Below, in pieces: positions 56,716-64,000 of a stretch of 64,000 bases of DNA. Position numbers and translations under genes: made by a program. Each line of letters begins with the position of its first letter. Positions within the stretch are counted from its first letter, which is position 1. The stretch is from contig NZ_OZ075067.1 in NCBI RefSeq assembly GCF_964186585.1, positions 1,488,001 to 1,552,000 of the forward strand, given 5' to 3'. The stretch is from Microbacterium sp. MM2322 (lineage in GTDB: Bacteria; Actinomycetota; Actinomycetes; Actinomycetales; Microbacteriaceae). The notes below the pieces were generated by a model. The model was not told where the DNA came from and ran no database searches. It saw only the letters and a program-made list of their open reading frames with translations.

Positions 56716-59265
56716 GTGCCTGGAGAGAACCTCACCCGCATCGAAGCGCAGGAGCGGCGTGCGACCGTCGAGACGCATTCGTACGACATCTCACTCGATC
56801 TGACCACCGGTGACGAGGTCTTCGCTTCGCGAAGCGTCATCCGTTTCGCGGCAACCGCCGGTGCGTCGACCTTCGTCGACCTGATCGCCCGCGGCATCCG
56901 CGAGATCACCCTGAACGGTCGCACCCTCGACCCCGCCGCAGTCTTCTCGGACTCGCGCATCTCCCTCGACGGCCTCACCGACGAGAACGAGCTCGTCGTC
57001 GTCGCGGACTGCGAATACACCAACACGGGTGAGGGCCTCCACCGTTTCGTCGACCCGGTCGACGGCGAGGTGTACCTGTACTCCCAGTTCGAGGTGCCCG
57101 ACTCGCGCCGGGTCTTCGCCGTCTTCGAGCAACCCGACCTGAAGGCCACTTTCCGGTTCACCGTCACAGCGCCCGACGCGTGGAAGGTCGTCTCCAACTC
57201 CCCCACCCCTGCCCCGGTCTCCGCCGGCGACGGCGTGGCGACGTGGGCGTTCGAGCCCACTCCGCGCATCTCCTCGTACATCACCGCGCTCGTCGCCGGA
57301 CCGTACGAGCAGGTCTTCTCGGAGCTCACGAGCTCCGACGGTCGCACGATCCCGCTCGGCGTCTACGCCCGCAAGAGCCTCTGGCAGCACCTCGACGCGG
57401 ATTACGTCTTCGAGAAGACCCGTCAGGGCTTCGCCTACTTCGAGGACAAGTTCGGGGTCCCGTACCCCTTCGCCAAGTACGACCAGCTCTTCGTGCCCGA
57501 GTTCAACGCCGGTGCCATGGAGAACGCGGGCGCGGTGACCTTCACCGAGGCCTACGTCTTCCGTTCGAAGGTGACGGATGCCGTCAAGGAGCGCCGCGTC
57601 GTCACGATCCTGCACGAGCTCGCCCACATGTGGTTCGGCGACCTCGTCACCATGAAGTGGTGGAACGATCTCTGGCTGAACGAATCCTTCGCTGAGTGGG
57701 CGTCGACGATCGCCACCGCTGAGGCCACGGAGTGGACCGAAGCGTGGACGACCTTCAACGCGATGGAGAAGACCTGGGCCTACCGACAGGACCAGCTCCC
57801 GTCGACCCACCCCGTCTTCGCCGAGATCAACGACCTCGAAGACGTGCAGGTCAACTTCGACGGCATCACGTACGCCAAAGGCGGATCCGTCCTCAAGCAG
57901 CTGGCCGCGTGGGTGGGCATCGAGGCGTTCTTCGCCGGAGTCTCCGCCTACTTCCAGAAGAACGCGTGGGGCAACACCGAGCTCAGCGACCTGCTCGTCG
58001 AGCTCGAGGCAACGAGCGGCCGCGAGCTCACGACCTGGTCGAAGAAGTGGCTCCAGACGGCCGGCGTGAACACGCTCGCTCCCGAGATCCGCGTCGACGG
58101 TGACGGCACCATCACCCGGTTCGCGATCGTGCAGACGGCGCCTGCCGACTACCCGACGATCCGTCCGCACCGCCTGGGCGTGGGCTTCTACTCCCTGCAG
58201 GGCGACGCGCTCGTCCGGACCCACCACGTCGAGCTCGATGTCGACGGGGACCTGACCGAGGCCCCCGAGCTCGTCGGACTCGCCCAGCCGGATCTCGTGC
58301 TGTTGAACGACGAGGACCTCGCCTACGCGAAGATCCGTCTGGACGAGCGTTCGCTCCGCACGGCGACCGACCACCTGAGCAAGATCAGCGACCCGCTCGC
58401 GCGTTCGCTCGTCTGGGGCGCCGCGTGGGATCAGACGCGTGACGCGGAGGCCTCGGCATCCGAGTACATCGACCTGGTCCTGAAGAACATCGGCACCGAG
58501 ACCGAATCGACGACCGTCCGGACGACGCTCGGCCAGTTGCAGCTCGCGGCGAACTCCTACGTGTCCCCCGAGAAGCGGGATGCCGCGCGCCAGCGCGTCG
58601 CCGACGGTCTCTGGGACCTCGCGCAGAACGCCGAAGCGGGAAGCGACAGCCAGCTGCAGTTCGTGACCGCCTTCGCGTCGGCCGCGGCCACGCCGGGCCA
58701 GTGGGAGCGTGTCGCTCAGCTGCGTTCGGGAGACCTGGCCCTGCCGGGGCTGGACATCGATGCGGACCTGTTGTGGTCGCTGCTCGTCTCGCTCGCCGCC
58801 GGCGGCGTCGTTTCGGCAGAGCAGATCGACGAGGCGCAGGCCGCGGACAACACGGCGAAGGGTGGCGAGTTCGCCGCGCAGGCTCGCGCTGCTCTGCCGA
58901 CCGTCGACGCGAAGCGCGTGGCGTGGGCCTCGCTCATCGACAACGACGATCTGCCGAACACCGTCGTGCGCTCGGCCGCCGCCGGCTTCGTGCACCCGGC
59001 GGGGACGGACGCGCTCGGCGAGTTCGTCGGCGCGTACTTCGACATGCTCCTGCCGGTCTGGGAGTCGCGGACGTACCAGATCGCGCAGTACCTCATCGTG
59101 GGTCTCTACCCGGCGCCGCTCGCCAACACGGCTCTCCGCGATGCGACGCGCGGGTGGCTGGCCGATCACCGTGACGCCCCCGCGGCGCTCCGCCGCCTCG
59201 TGAACGAGAATCTCGCCGGCGTCGAGCGGGCGCTGTCCGTGCAGGAGCGCGACCGCCAGGACTGA
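56716..59265 (+). CDS. pepN: Aminopeptidase N
   Basis: 849 aa from GTG 56716, with GGGAGA upstream; family N-termini begin as here (MPGENLTRIEAQERR). M1 metallopeptidase: exopeptidase motif GAMEN at 266-270, zinc motif HELAH at 300-304 in ILHELAHMWFGDLVTMKWW with the downstream Glu in LNESFAEW. C-terminal helical ERAP1-like domain. Cytoplasmic peptide turnover. An in-frame TTG at 56653 has TAGGCT 7 nt before it and might give a 21-residue N-terminal extension from a leaderless transcript. Confidence 0.95.
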   Translation: MPGENLTRIEAQERRATVETHSYDISLDLTTGDEVFASRSVIRFAATAGASTFVDLIARGIREITLNGRTLDPAAVFSDSRISLDGLTDENELVVVADCEYTNTGEGLHRFVDPVDGEVYLYSQFEVPDSRRVFAVFEQPDLKATFRFTVTAPDAWKVVSNSPTPAPVSAGDGVATWAFEPTPRISSYITALVAGPYEQVFSELTSSDGRTIPLGVYARKSLWQHLDADYVFEKTRQGFAYFEDKFGVPYPFAKYDQLFVPEFNAGAMENAGAVTFTEAYVFRSKVTDAVKERRVVTILHELAHMWFGDLVTMKWWNDLWLNESFAEWASTIATAEATEWTEAWTTFNAMEKTWAYRQDQLPSTHPVFAEINDLEDVQVNFDGITYAKGGSVLKQLAAWVGIEAFFAGVSAYFQKNAWGNTELSDLLVELEATSGRELTTWSKKWLQTAGVNTLAPEIRVDGDGTITRFAIVQTAPADYPTIRPHRLGVGFYSLQGDALVRTHHVELDVDGDLTEAPELVGLAQPDLVLLNDEDLAYAKIRLDERSLRTATDHLSKISDPLARSLVWGAAWDQTRDAEASASEYIDLVLKNIGTETESTTVRTTLGQLQLAANSYVSPEKRDAARQRVADGLWDLAQNAEAGSDSQLQFVTAFASAAATPGQWERVAQLRSGDLALPGLDIDADLLWSLLVSLAAGGVVSAEQIDEAQAADNTAKGGEFAAQARAALPTVDAKRVAWASLIDNDDLPNTVVRSAAAGFVHPAGTDALGEFVGAYFDMLLPVWESRTYQIAQYLIVGLYPAPLANTALRDATRGWLADHRDAPAALRRLVNENLAGVERALSVQERDRQD

Positions 59266-59276
59266 GCCGAGTCCGA

Positions 59277-59322
59277 ATCGGGGCGGGTGTGTCCTCCTAC
59301 GGGACGACACACCCGCCCCGAT
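59277..59322 (+). terminator. Intrinsic terminator after pepN
   Basis: A perfect 17-bp stem, 59277-59293 with 59306-59322, around a 12-nt loop, 11 nt after the stop codon, followed by CTCAT. Confidence 0.85.
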
Positions 59323-59375
59323 CTCATGCTTGCGGGGGACGCGGAAAGCACGCCTCTCTCCGTAGCGTGACTTTC

Positions 59376-60290
59376 ATGATCGTTGCAGAAGGCCTCACGA
59401 AGAGGTACGGAGACAAGACAGCCGTCGATGGCGTGAGCTTCACGGTTCAGCCCGGGAAGGTGACGGGATTCCTCGGCCCGAACGGCGCTGGGAAGTCCAC
59501 CACGATGCGGATGATCGTGGGCCTCGACTCCCCGACAGCAGGCCGCGTCACCCTCGACGGACGCGACTACCGGTCACTGCGTTCGCCGTTGACAGAGGTG
59601 GGCATCCTGCTCGACGCGAAGGCGGTCCACACCGGCCGGAGCGCACAGAACCACCTGCGCGCAATGGCGGCGACGCACGGTATCCCGCGGTCACGGGTCG
59701 ACGAGGTCATCGAGATCACGGGGCTTCAGAGCGTGGCGAAGCGCCGCGCCGGCAAGTTCTCGCTCGGCATGGGTCAGCGACTCGGCATCGCGGCGGCCCT
59801 CCTCGGTGATCCCCGCACCCTGATCCTGGACGAGCCCGTCAACGGCCTCGACCCCGAGGGAGTCCGCTGGGTGCGCCAGTTCGTGCGCGCTCAGGCCGCA
59901 TCGGGTCGCACGGTCCTCCTGTCGAGCCACCTCATGAGCGAGATGGCGTTGACGGCCGACCACGTCATCGTCCTCGGCCGCGGACGGGTTCTCGCCGACG
60001 CGAGCATCGCTGATCTGGTCTCGGCGTGGACACGCAGTGCCGTCACCGTCCGCTCGCCGCGGACGGGCGAACTCGCGCAGCTCGTCACCGGTCCTGATGT
60101 CACCGTGACCTCCGCCGAGGCGGGTCTGCTCGACATCACCGGCACGACGGCTGCCGCGGTCGGCGAGATCGCCGCCCAGCACCAGATCCCGCTCCACGAG
60201 CTGACGCCGCGAAGCGGATCGCTCGAGGACGCCTACCTCGCCCTCACCGAGGGTTCCGTCGAGTACCGCACGCAGGGAGCCGCATCATGA
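59376..60290 (+). CDS. ABC transporter ATP-binding protein (exporter type)
   Basis: 304 aa from ATG 59376. Walker A GFLGPNGAGKSTTMRM, signature FSLGMGQRLGIAAALLG, Walker B TLILDEPVNGLDPEG and H-loop LLSSHLMSEM. C-terminal ~80 residues are the usual extension of DrrA/CcmA-like exporters. TAGCGT lies 7 nt before ATG 59376, a leaderless layout; the longer in-frame start overlaps the pepN terminator. Its last 4 nt overlap the permease start (ATGA). Confidence 0.94.
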   Translation: MIVAEGLTKRYGDKTAVDGVSFTVQPGKVTGFLGPNGAGKSTTMRMIVGLDSPTAGRVTLDGRDYRSLRSPLTEVGILLDAKAVHTGRSAQNHLRAMAATHGIPRSRVDEVIEITGLQSVAKRRAGKFSLGMGQRLGIAAALLGDPRTLILDEPVNGLDPEGVRWVRQFVRAQAASGRTVLLSSHLMSEMALTADHVIVLGRGRVLADASIADLVSAWTRSAVTVRSPRTGELAQLVTGPDVTVTSAEAGLLDITGTTAAAVGEIAAQHQIPLHELTPRSGSLEDAYLALTEGSVEYRTQGAAS

Positions 60291-61120
60291 CCACGACGAT
60301 CGACACTCGCGCGGCGGGGATGTCCGCACCGACGGCCGCTTCGCCGTACCGACTGAACTTCGTGCGTCTGGTACGCAGCGAGGCCCTCAAGCTGTTCACC
60401 CTGCGCTCCACCTGGTGGTCGCTGGGGGTGACCGTGGCGCTCGCCACCGGGATCTCTCTGCTCGTTGCCGCGGTGACCACCAGCCTCCCCGAGGAAATCC
60501 GCGCTCAGATGTCAGTGAACCCGATGAACGCCGTCGTCTCACCGCTGCAGTTCACGATGCTGGTCGCAGGCATCCTCGGGGCAATGGCGATCACCGGTGA
60601 GTACTCGACGGGGATGATCCGCTCCACCCTGACCGCTGAACCTCGCCGCGGTGCCGTGCTCCTTGCAAAGGCGCTGATCGTCTCGGCCACCCTCATCGTC
60701 ACCACCCTGGTGACCTCGCTCATCTCGATTCTCGTCGTGACGCCGATCTTCGGGAGCAACGGGTTCACCTGGGATGACGCCGAACTGACCTGGATCCCCC
60801 TGGCCTGGGCGATGATCTCGATGGCGACGTTCGCCCTCTTGGGGCTGGGATGGGGGTTCCTGATCCGCAACGGTGCCGGAGCCATCGCGGCCACCGTCGG
60901 CATCCTCTTCGTCCTCCCCATCGTCATGAATCTCTTCGCCTTCGGCGGCGAGTCGTGGCGGTGGCTCATCGACCTGTACAACTACCTGCCTTCGTCGGCT
61001 GCAGCAGGTTTGACGACCGATCCCACCAATGAGACCGTGCGGAACGTCATCGTTCTTCTCGCCTGGCCGGCGGCAACCCTCCTCGGTGGATGGGCGGTCC
61101 TCCGCGTACGTGACGCGTAA
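60287..61120 (+). CDS. ABC transporter permease (ABC-2 type)
   Basis: 277 aa with six predicted helices: WWSLGVTVALATGISLLVAAV, FTMLVAGILGAMAITGEYSTGMIRSTL (with the conserved EYSTGMIRSTL loop of this subfamily), IVSATLIVTTLVTSLISILVV, WAMISMATFALLGLGWGFLI, AIAATVGILFVLPIVMNLF and NVIVLLAWPAATLLGGWAVL. Works with the upstream ATPase; exported compound unknown. Followed by a two-component system that may control it. Confidence 0.92.
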   Translation: MTTTIDTRAAGMSAPTAASPYRLNFVRLVRSEALKLFTLRSTWWSLGVTVALATGISLLVAAVTTSLPEEIRAQMSVNPMNAVVSPLQFTMLVAGILGAMAITGEYSTGMIRSTLTAEPRRGAVLLAKALIVSATLIVTTLVTSLISILVVTPIFGSNGFTWDDAELTWIPLAWAMISMATFALLGLGWGFLIRNGAGAIAATVGILFVLPIVMNLFAFGGESWRWLIDLYNYLPSSAAAGLTTDPTNETVRNVIVLLAWPAATLLGGWAVLRVRDA

Positions 61121-61129
61121 GGTCATGGC

Positions 61130-62383
61130 GTGACGAACCGAAGCCGCAGCTCTCCCTTCTCGGAGGGAGAGCTGCGGCTTCCGCGTCCGCCCGGAGTGCT
61201 GCGTCGATACTGGGCGCGGCATCCCCTCTTCGCTGACATCCTCGTGTGCGTCGTCTGCCTGCTGGTCTCGGCCGTGCCCGTGATCGCCACGCCGGTGCTG
61301 CCCGAGGGAGTCGGAACCAGATCGTCGGACTGGGTGCGGGTGCTGCCGTTCCTCGGCGTCATGGTCGTTCTCGGCTGCCTGTCCCTCCTGTTGCGCCGTC
61401 GGCATCCGATCCTCGTTCTCGGGGCTGCGTACCTCGTGGCCCTCGCGTACCTCTTCACGCCGGACCCGATCACCGGACCGCTCGTCCTCGTGGCCACCTA
61501 CTCGGTCGCCGTCTACGTCAGCACGCGCGCCACCCTCATCGGCGTCGCAATCGGGACCGTCGTCCTCGTCGGCACCGGGATCGGTCTCGCGTCCGCGGGG
61601 GCGATCTCCACAACAGTCCTCTGGGGATCGATCGTCAACGAAGCGCTCAATGCGGTGATCGGCGGGCTCATCGGCACCAACGTCGGCTCCCGGGCACGAT
61701 ACGTCGCCGCGCTCATCGATCACTCCCGACGCCTCGTCGTCGAACGCGATCAGCAGGCGAAGCTCGCATCGGCCGCCGAGCGGGAGCGGATCGCCCGAGA
61801 GCTCCACGACATCGTCGCTCACTCGCTGACCGTCATGGTCGCCCTCGCCGAGGGGGTCGCCGCCTCGCGCGACGCCGAACACTCCCGCCCGGGGGTCGAG
61901 GCGATCGCCGCCACCGGGCGCGAGGCGCTGCGAGACATGCGGGCGACCCTCGGCATCCTTCGCGATCCCGCAGAGGCGCCGCTTGCCCCGCTGGCTCGCG
62001 ACACCACCGCTGAGACCGTCGCCTCGGCCCGTGCGGCAGGGTTCGACACCCGGCTCGTCGTGTCGGGCGATCCCGCCGGTCTCGACTCCCGGACCCAGCT
62101 CGCGGTGTCGCGCATCGTGCAGGAGAGCGTGACCAACATCCTCCGCCACGCGTCGGGAGCCACGCGCATCGACGTGGTGATCCGGCACGAGTCGAAGGGC
62201 GTGTCCGTGGCTGTCAGCGACGACGGCTTCCCCGTGACGGCTCCGCAGGACTCCCCCGGCTTCGGATTGCGGGGCCTTCGAGAGCGCGTCGAGCTCACGG
62301 GAGGAACCGTGTCGGCGGGACCGCGACACCCGCACGGCTGGTCGGTCACCGCCCACATCCCGAGACAGGAGCAACACGCGTGA
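61130..62383 (+). CDS. Sensor histidine kinase, NarL/DesK-associated class
   Basis: 417 aa. About five or six N-terminal helices in residues 25-180 with short loops (no large extracellular sensor), then the HisKA_3 dimerisation helix with phospho-acceptor His226 in RIARELHDIVAHSLTVMVAL. The ATPase domain has RIVQESVTNILRHASG (N box), VSDDG and FGLRGLRERVELTGG. TAAGGT, made from the permease stop codon, lies 6 nt before GTG 61130. Overlaps the regulator gene by 4 nt. Signals for the neighbouring ABC exporter would be typical. Confidence 0.94.
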   Translation: MTNRSRSSPFSEGELRLPRPPGVLRRYWARHPLFADILVCVVCLLVSAVPVIATPVLPEGVGTRSSDWVRVLPFLGVMVVLGCLSLLLRRRHPILVLGAAYLVALAYLFTPDPITGPLVLVATYSVAVYVSTRATLIGVAIGTVVLVGTGIGLASAGAISTTVLWGSIVNEALNAVIGGLIGTNVGSRARYVAALIDHSRRLVVERDQQAKLASAAERERIARELHDIVAHSLTVMVALAEGVAASRDAEHSRPGVEAIAATGREALRDMRATLGILRDPAEAPLAPLARDTTAETVASARAAGFDTRLVVSGDPAGLDSRTQLAVSRIVQESVTNILRHASGATRIDVVIRHESKGVSVAVSDDGFPVTAPQDSPGFGLRGLRERVELTGGTVSAGPRHPHGWSVTAHIPRQEQHA

Positions 62384-63114
62384 GCTTTTCCGCATCCCCC
62401 GCCCCCATCCGGGTGCTGATCGTCGACGACCAGTCGCTGATCCGGCTCGGTTTCCGCATGGTCCTCGAGTCGGCCGATGGGATCGACGTGGTCGGCGAAT
62501 GCAGCGACGGCGCCGAGGCGATCTCGGCGACTGACACACTGCGCCCCGACGTGATCCTCATGGACGTCCGGATGCCGGGGGTCGACGGGATCGAGGCGAC
62601 GCGACGGATCATCGACAGCCACCCTGAGATGCGCGTGCTCGTCCTCACGACCTTCGACCTCGACGAGTACGCGTTCGGAGCGCTGCGCGCCGGCGCCGGC
62701 GGGTTCCTCCTGAAGGATGCCGGTCGCGACGAGCTCGTTGCAGCCGTCCGGGCCGTCGCCGCCGGCGAGGCGACGCTCGCCCCGCGAATCGTGCGGCGGA
62801 TGATCGAGCTCGTGACCACGTCGGACTCCCCCGACTCACCCGCGCCCGCCGACGAACGCACAGCGCACGAACAGAACGTCCTGACGGCACGCGAGCAGGA
62901 TGTGCTTGAGGCGATGGCGCGCGGCCTCACCAACACCGAGATCGCGGATGAGTTGTTCCTCGGCGAATCGACGGTCAAGACCCATGTCGGTCGCATCCTC
63001 GCCAAACTGCCCGCCCGCGACCGGGTGCACGCCGTCCTCATCGCCCACGGCCTCGCAAGCCCGCTGACCGATGCGGGCGTCGCCGCTCAGACGGGCGACG
63101 GGGCGCGCCGGTAG
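62380..63114 (+). CDS. Response regulator, NarL/FixJ (LuxR HTH) family
   Basis: 244 aa from GTG 62380. Receiver domain: IRVLIVDDQSLIRLGF, phospho-acceptor Asp62 in VILMDVRMPG, Thr in LVLTTFD and Lys in FLLKDAG. A linker of about 50 residues leads to the LuxR-type HTH LTAREQDVLEAMARGLTNTEIADELFLGESTVKTHVGRILAKL. Partner of the overlapping kinase. Confidence 0.95.
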   Translation: MSFSASPAPIRVLIVDDQSLIRLGFRMVLESADGIDVVGECSDGAEAISATDTLRPDVILMDVRMPGVDGIEATRRIIDSHPEMRVLVLTTFDLDEYAFGALRAGAGGFLLKDAGRDELVAAVRAVAAGEATLAPRIVRRMIELVTTSDSPDSPAPADERTAHEQNVLTAREQDVLEAMARGLTNTEIADELFLGESTVKTHVGRILAKLPARDRVHAVLIAHGLASPLTDAGVAAQTGDGARR

Positions 63115-63124
63115 GATCGGAGCG

Positions 63125-64000
63125 ATGATCTCGCCCGTTCTCGCCGCATCCCCGCAACCGTCAGCCGTCGGCTGGGAATCCGTCCGCGACGACTTCCTCG
63201 CATTCCTGGTGACGGCCGGCTGGAACCTCCTGTGGGTCGCGGTGACCATCGCGTCCGCACTCCTGCTCTCCTGGATCATGCGCCGCCTCATCGGCCGCGT
63301 GGTCGATCACATCGTCCTCGGGGCGAAGTCGCGCGCGGCCGCCGAGGACACCCGGGCGATCGACATGTCGCCGCTGGCGCAGGTGCGGATCGTGCAGCGT
63401 ACCCGGACGCTCGGGTCGATCCTCACCAACATCGTCAACGTGGCGATCGTCATCATCGCGATCCTCACGATCGTCTACATCCTGAACCCCGGCGTGCTCG
63501 CCTCGTTCACGCTGCTCTCCGCCGCGATCGGCGCGGGGCTGGGCTTCGGCGCTCAGAACATCGTCAAGGACGTCCTCAACGGGATCTTCATCGTCGCGGA
63601 GGACCAGATCGGCATCGGCGACGTCGTCGACGTGGGGCTCGCCACCGGCATCGTCGAATACGTGAGCGTCCGGGTGACGCACGTCCGCGACGTCAACGGG
63701 ACTCTCTGGTTCGTCCGTAACGGCGAGATCCTTCGGATCGGCAACATGTCGCAGGGATGGTCGCGTGTCGTGATCGACGTCGGTGTCCCTCTCGATGCGG
63801 ACATCGACGCGGTCGAAGACGCCATGCTCACCGCCGCGAAGGACCTCGTGCGCGAGCCGAAGTGGCGCACCCGCATCCTCGACAAGCCCGAGGTCTGGGG
63901 CCTCGAGTCGATCGGCGGAGACACCGTGATCACCCGTCTCGTCGTCAAGACCCGTCCGAACGCCAAGGACGACGTCTCCCGCGCGCTTCGCAAGCGGCTC
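63125..64000 (+). CDS. Mechanosensitive channel of MscS family, N-terminal part
   Basis: First 292 codons, continuing past the window end. Two or three N-terminal helices (WNLLWVAVTIASALLLSWIMRRL; IVNVAIVIIAILTIVYIL), then the pore-lining helix and Gly-rich stretch FTLLSAAIGAGLGFGAQNIVKDVLNGIFIVAEDQIGIGDVV and the beta domain VTHVRDVNGTLWFVRNGEIL. Releases solutes under osmotic downshock. TAGGAT (63112-63117) lies 7 nt before ATG 63125: leaderless layout. Confidence 0.94.
   Translation, partial: MISPVLAASPQPSAVGWESVRDDFLAFLVTAGWNLLWVAVTIASALLLSWIMRRLIGRVVDHIVLGAKSRAAAEDTRAIDMSPLAQVRIVQRTRTLGSILTNIVNVAIVIIAILTIVYILNPGVLASFTLLSAAIGAGLGFGAQNIVKDVLNGIFIVAEDQIGIGDVVDVGLATGIVEYVSVRVTHVRDVNGTLWFVRNGEILRIGNMSQGWSRVVIDVGVPLDADIDAVEDAMLTAAKDLVREPKWRTRILDKPEVWGLESIGGDTVITRLVVKTRPNAKDDVSRALRKRL

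Overview
The window looks like a chromosomal segment of a high-GC Gram-positive actinobacterium of the family Microbacteriaceae, most likely Microbacterium. Supporting signs are the uniformly high GC, frequent GTG starts, an RbpA gene, an ANTAR regulator of PdtaR type, a PolA without recognisable proofreading residues, an Lgt with a long polar tail, and many genes whose -10 hexamer lies 6-7 nt before the start codon (leaderless transcripts). The genus is inference; no rRNA is present.

Layout. 1-20.5 kb is a housekeeping and metabolic block: end of trpA, lgt, gltB-gltD, pyk, tRNA-Leu(CAA), pdtaR-like, a GNAT enzyme, a hotdog thioesterase, polA, a DUF885 protein, a flavin monooxygenase-like protein, two MFS transporters, an SGNH hydrolase, DUF6458 and DUF427. 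20.5-36.4 kb is a carbohydrate-utilisation locus. GH35 faces an operon LacI-GH31-GH51-GH127. A convergent operon carries an ABC solute-binding protein, two permeases, a ROK regulator and GH27, and a second ROK regulator is divergent from the binding protein. None of the hydrolases shows a signal peptide, so the locus probably imports arabinose-, galactose- and perhaps xylose-containing oligosaccharides and trims them in the cytoplasm. The ABC ATPase is not encoded here.

36.4-44.8 kb is an apparent inserted island bounded by a 48-bp direct repeat (47/48 identical). The repeat copies the 3' end and stop codon of the second ROK gene. The island carries (i) an acyl-CoA-ligase/thiolase pair downstream of a sequence resembling the BioQ biotin operator, and (ii) a module of a UgpB-like binding protein, two permeases, a 2H phosphoesterase, a HAD phosphatase and a LacI regulator. 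GGAACGTTCC palindromes lie at both promoters of that module. I read (ii) as a possible system for taking up a phosphodiester or phosphate ester, cleaving it and dephosphorylating it. This is the best candidate for an undescribed system here.

44.8-64 kb returns to ordinary content: a phosphotransferase, a DUF2975/XRE/membrane-protein operon, an AEC transporter, a divergent SDR, a glycerophosphodiesterase with a 10-codon upstream ORF, rbpA, lnt, a gamma-carbonic anhydrase-like protein, an amidohydrolase, a PaiB-like protein, an Fpg/Nei glycosylase, rpiB, pepN, an ABC exporter with a two-component system, and the start of an MscS-type channel. All coordinates, motifs and repeats were read by eye; no database search was run.
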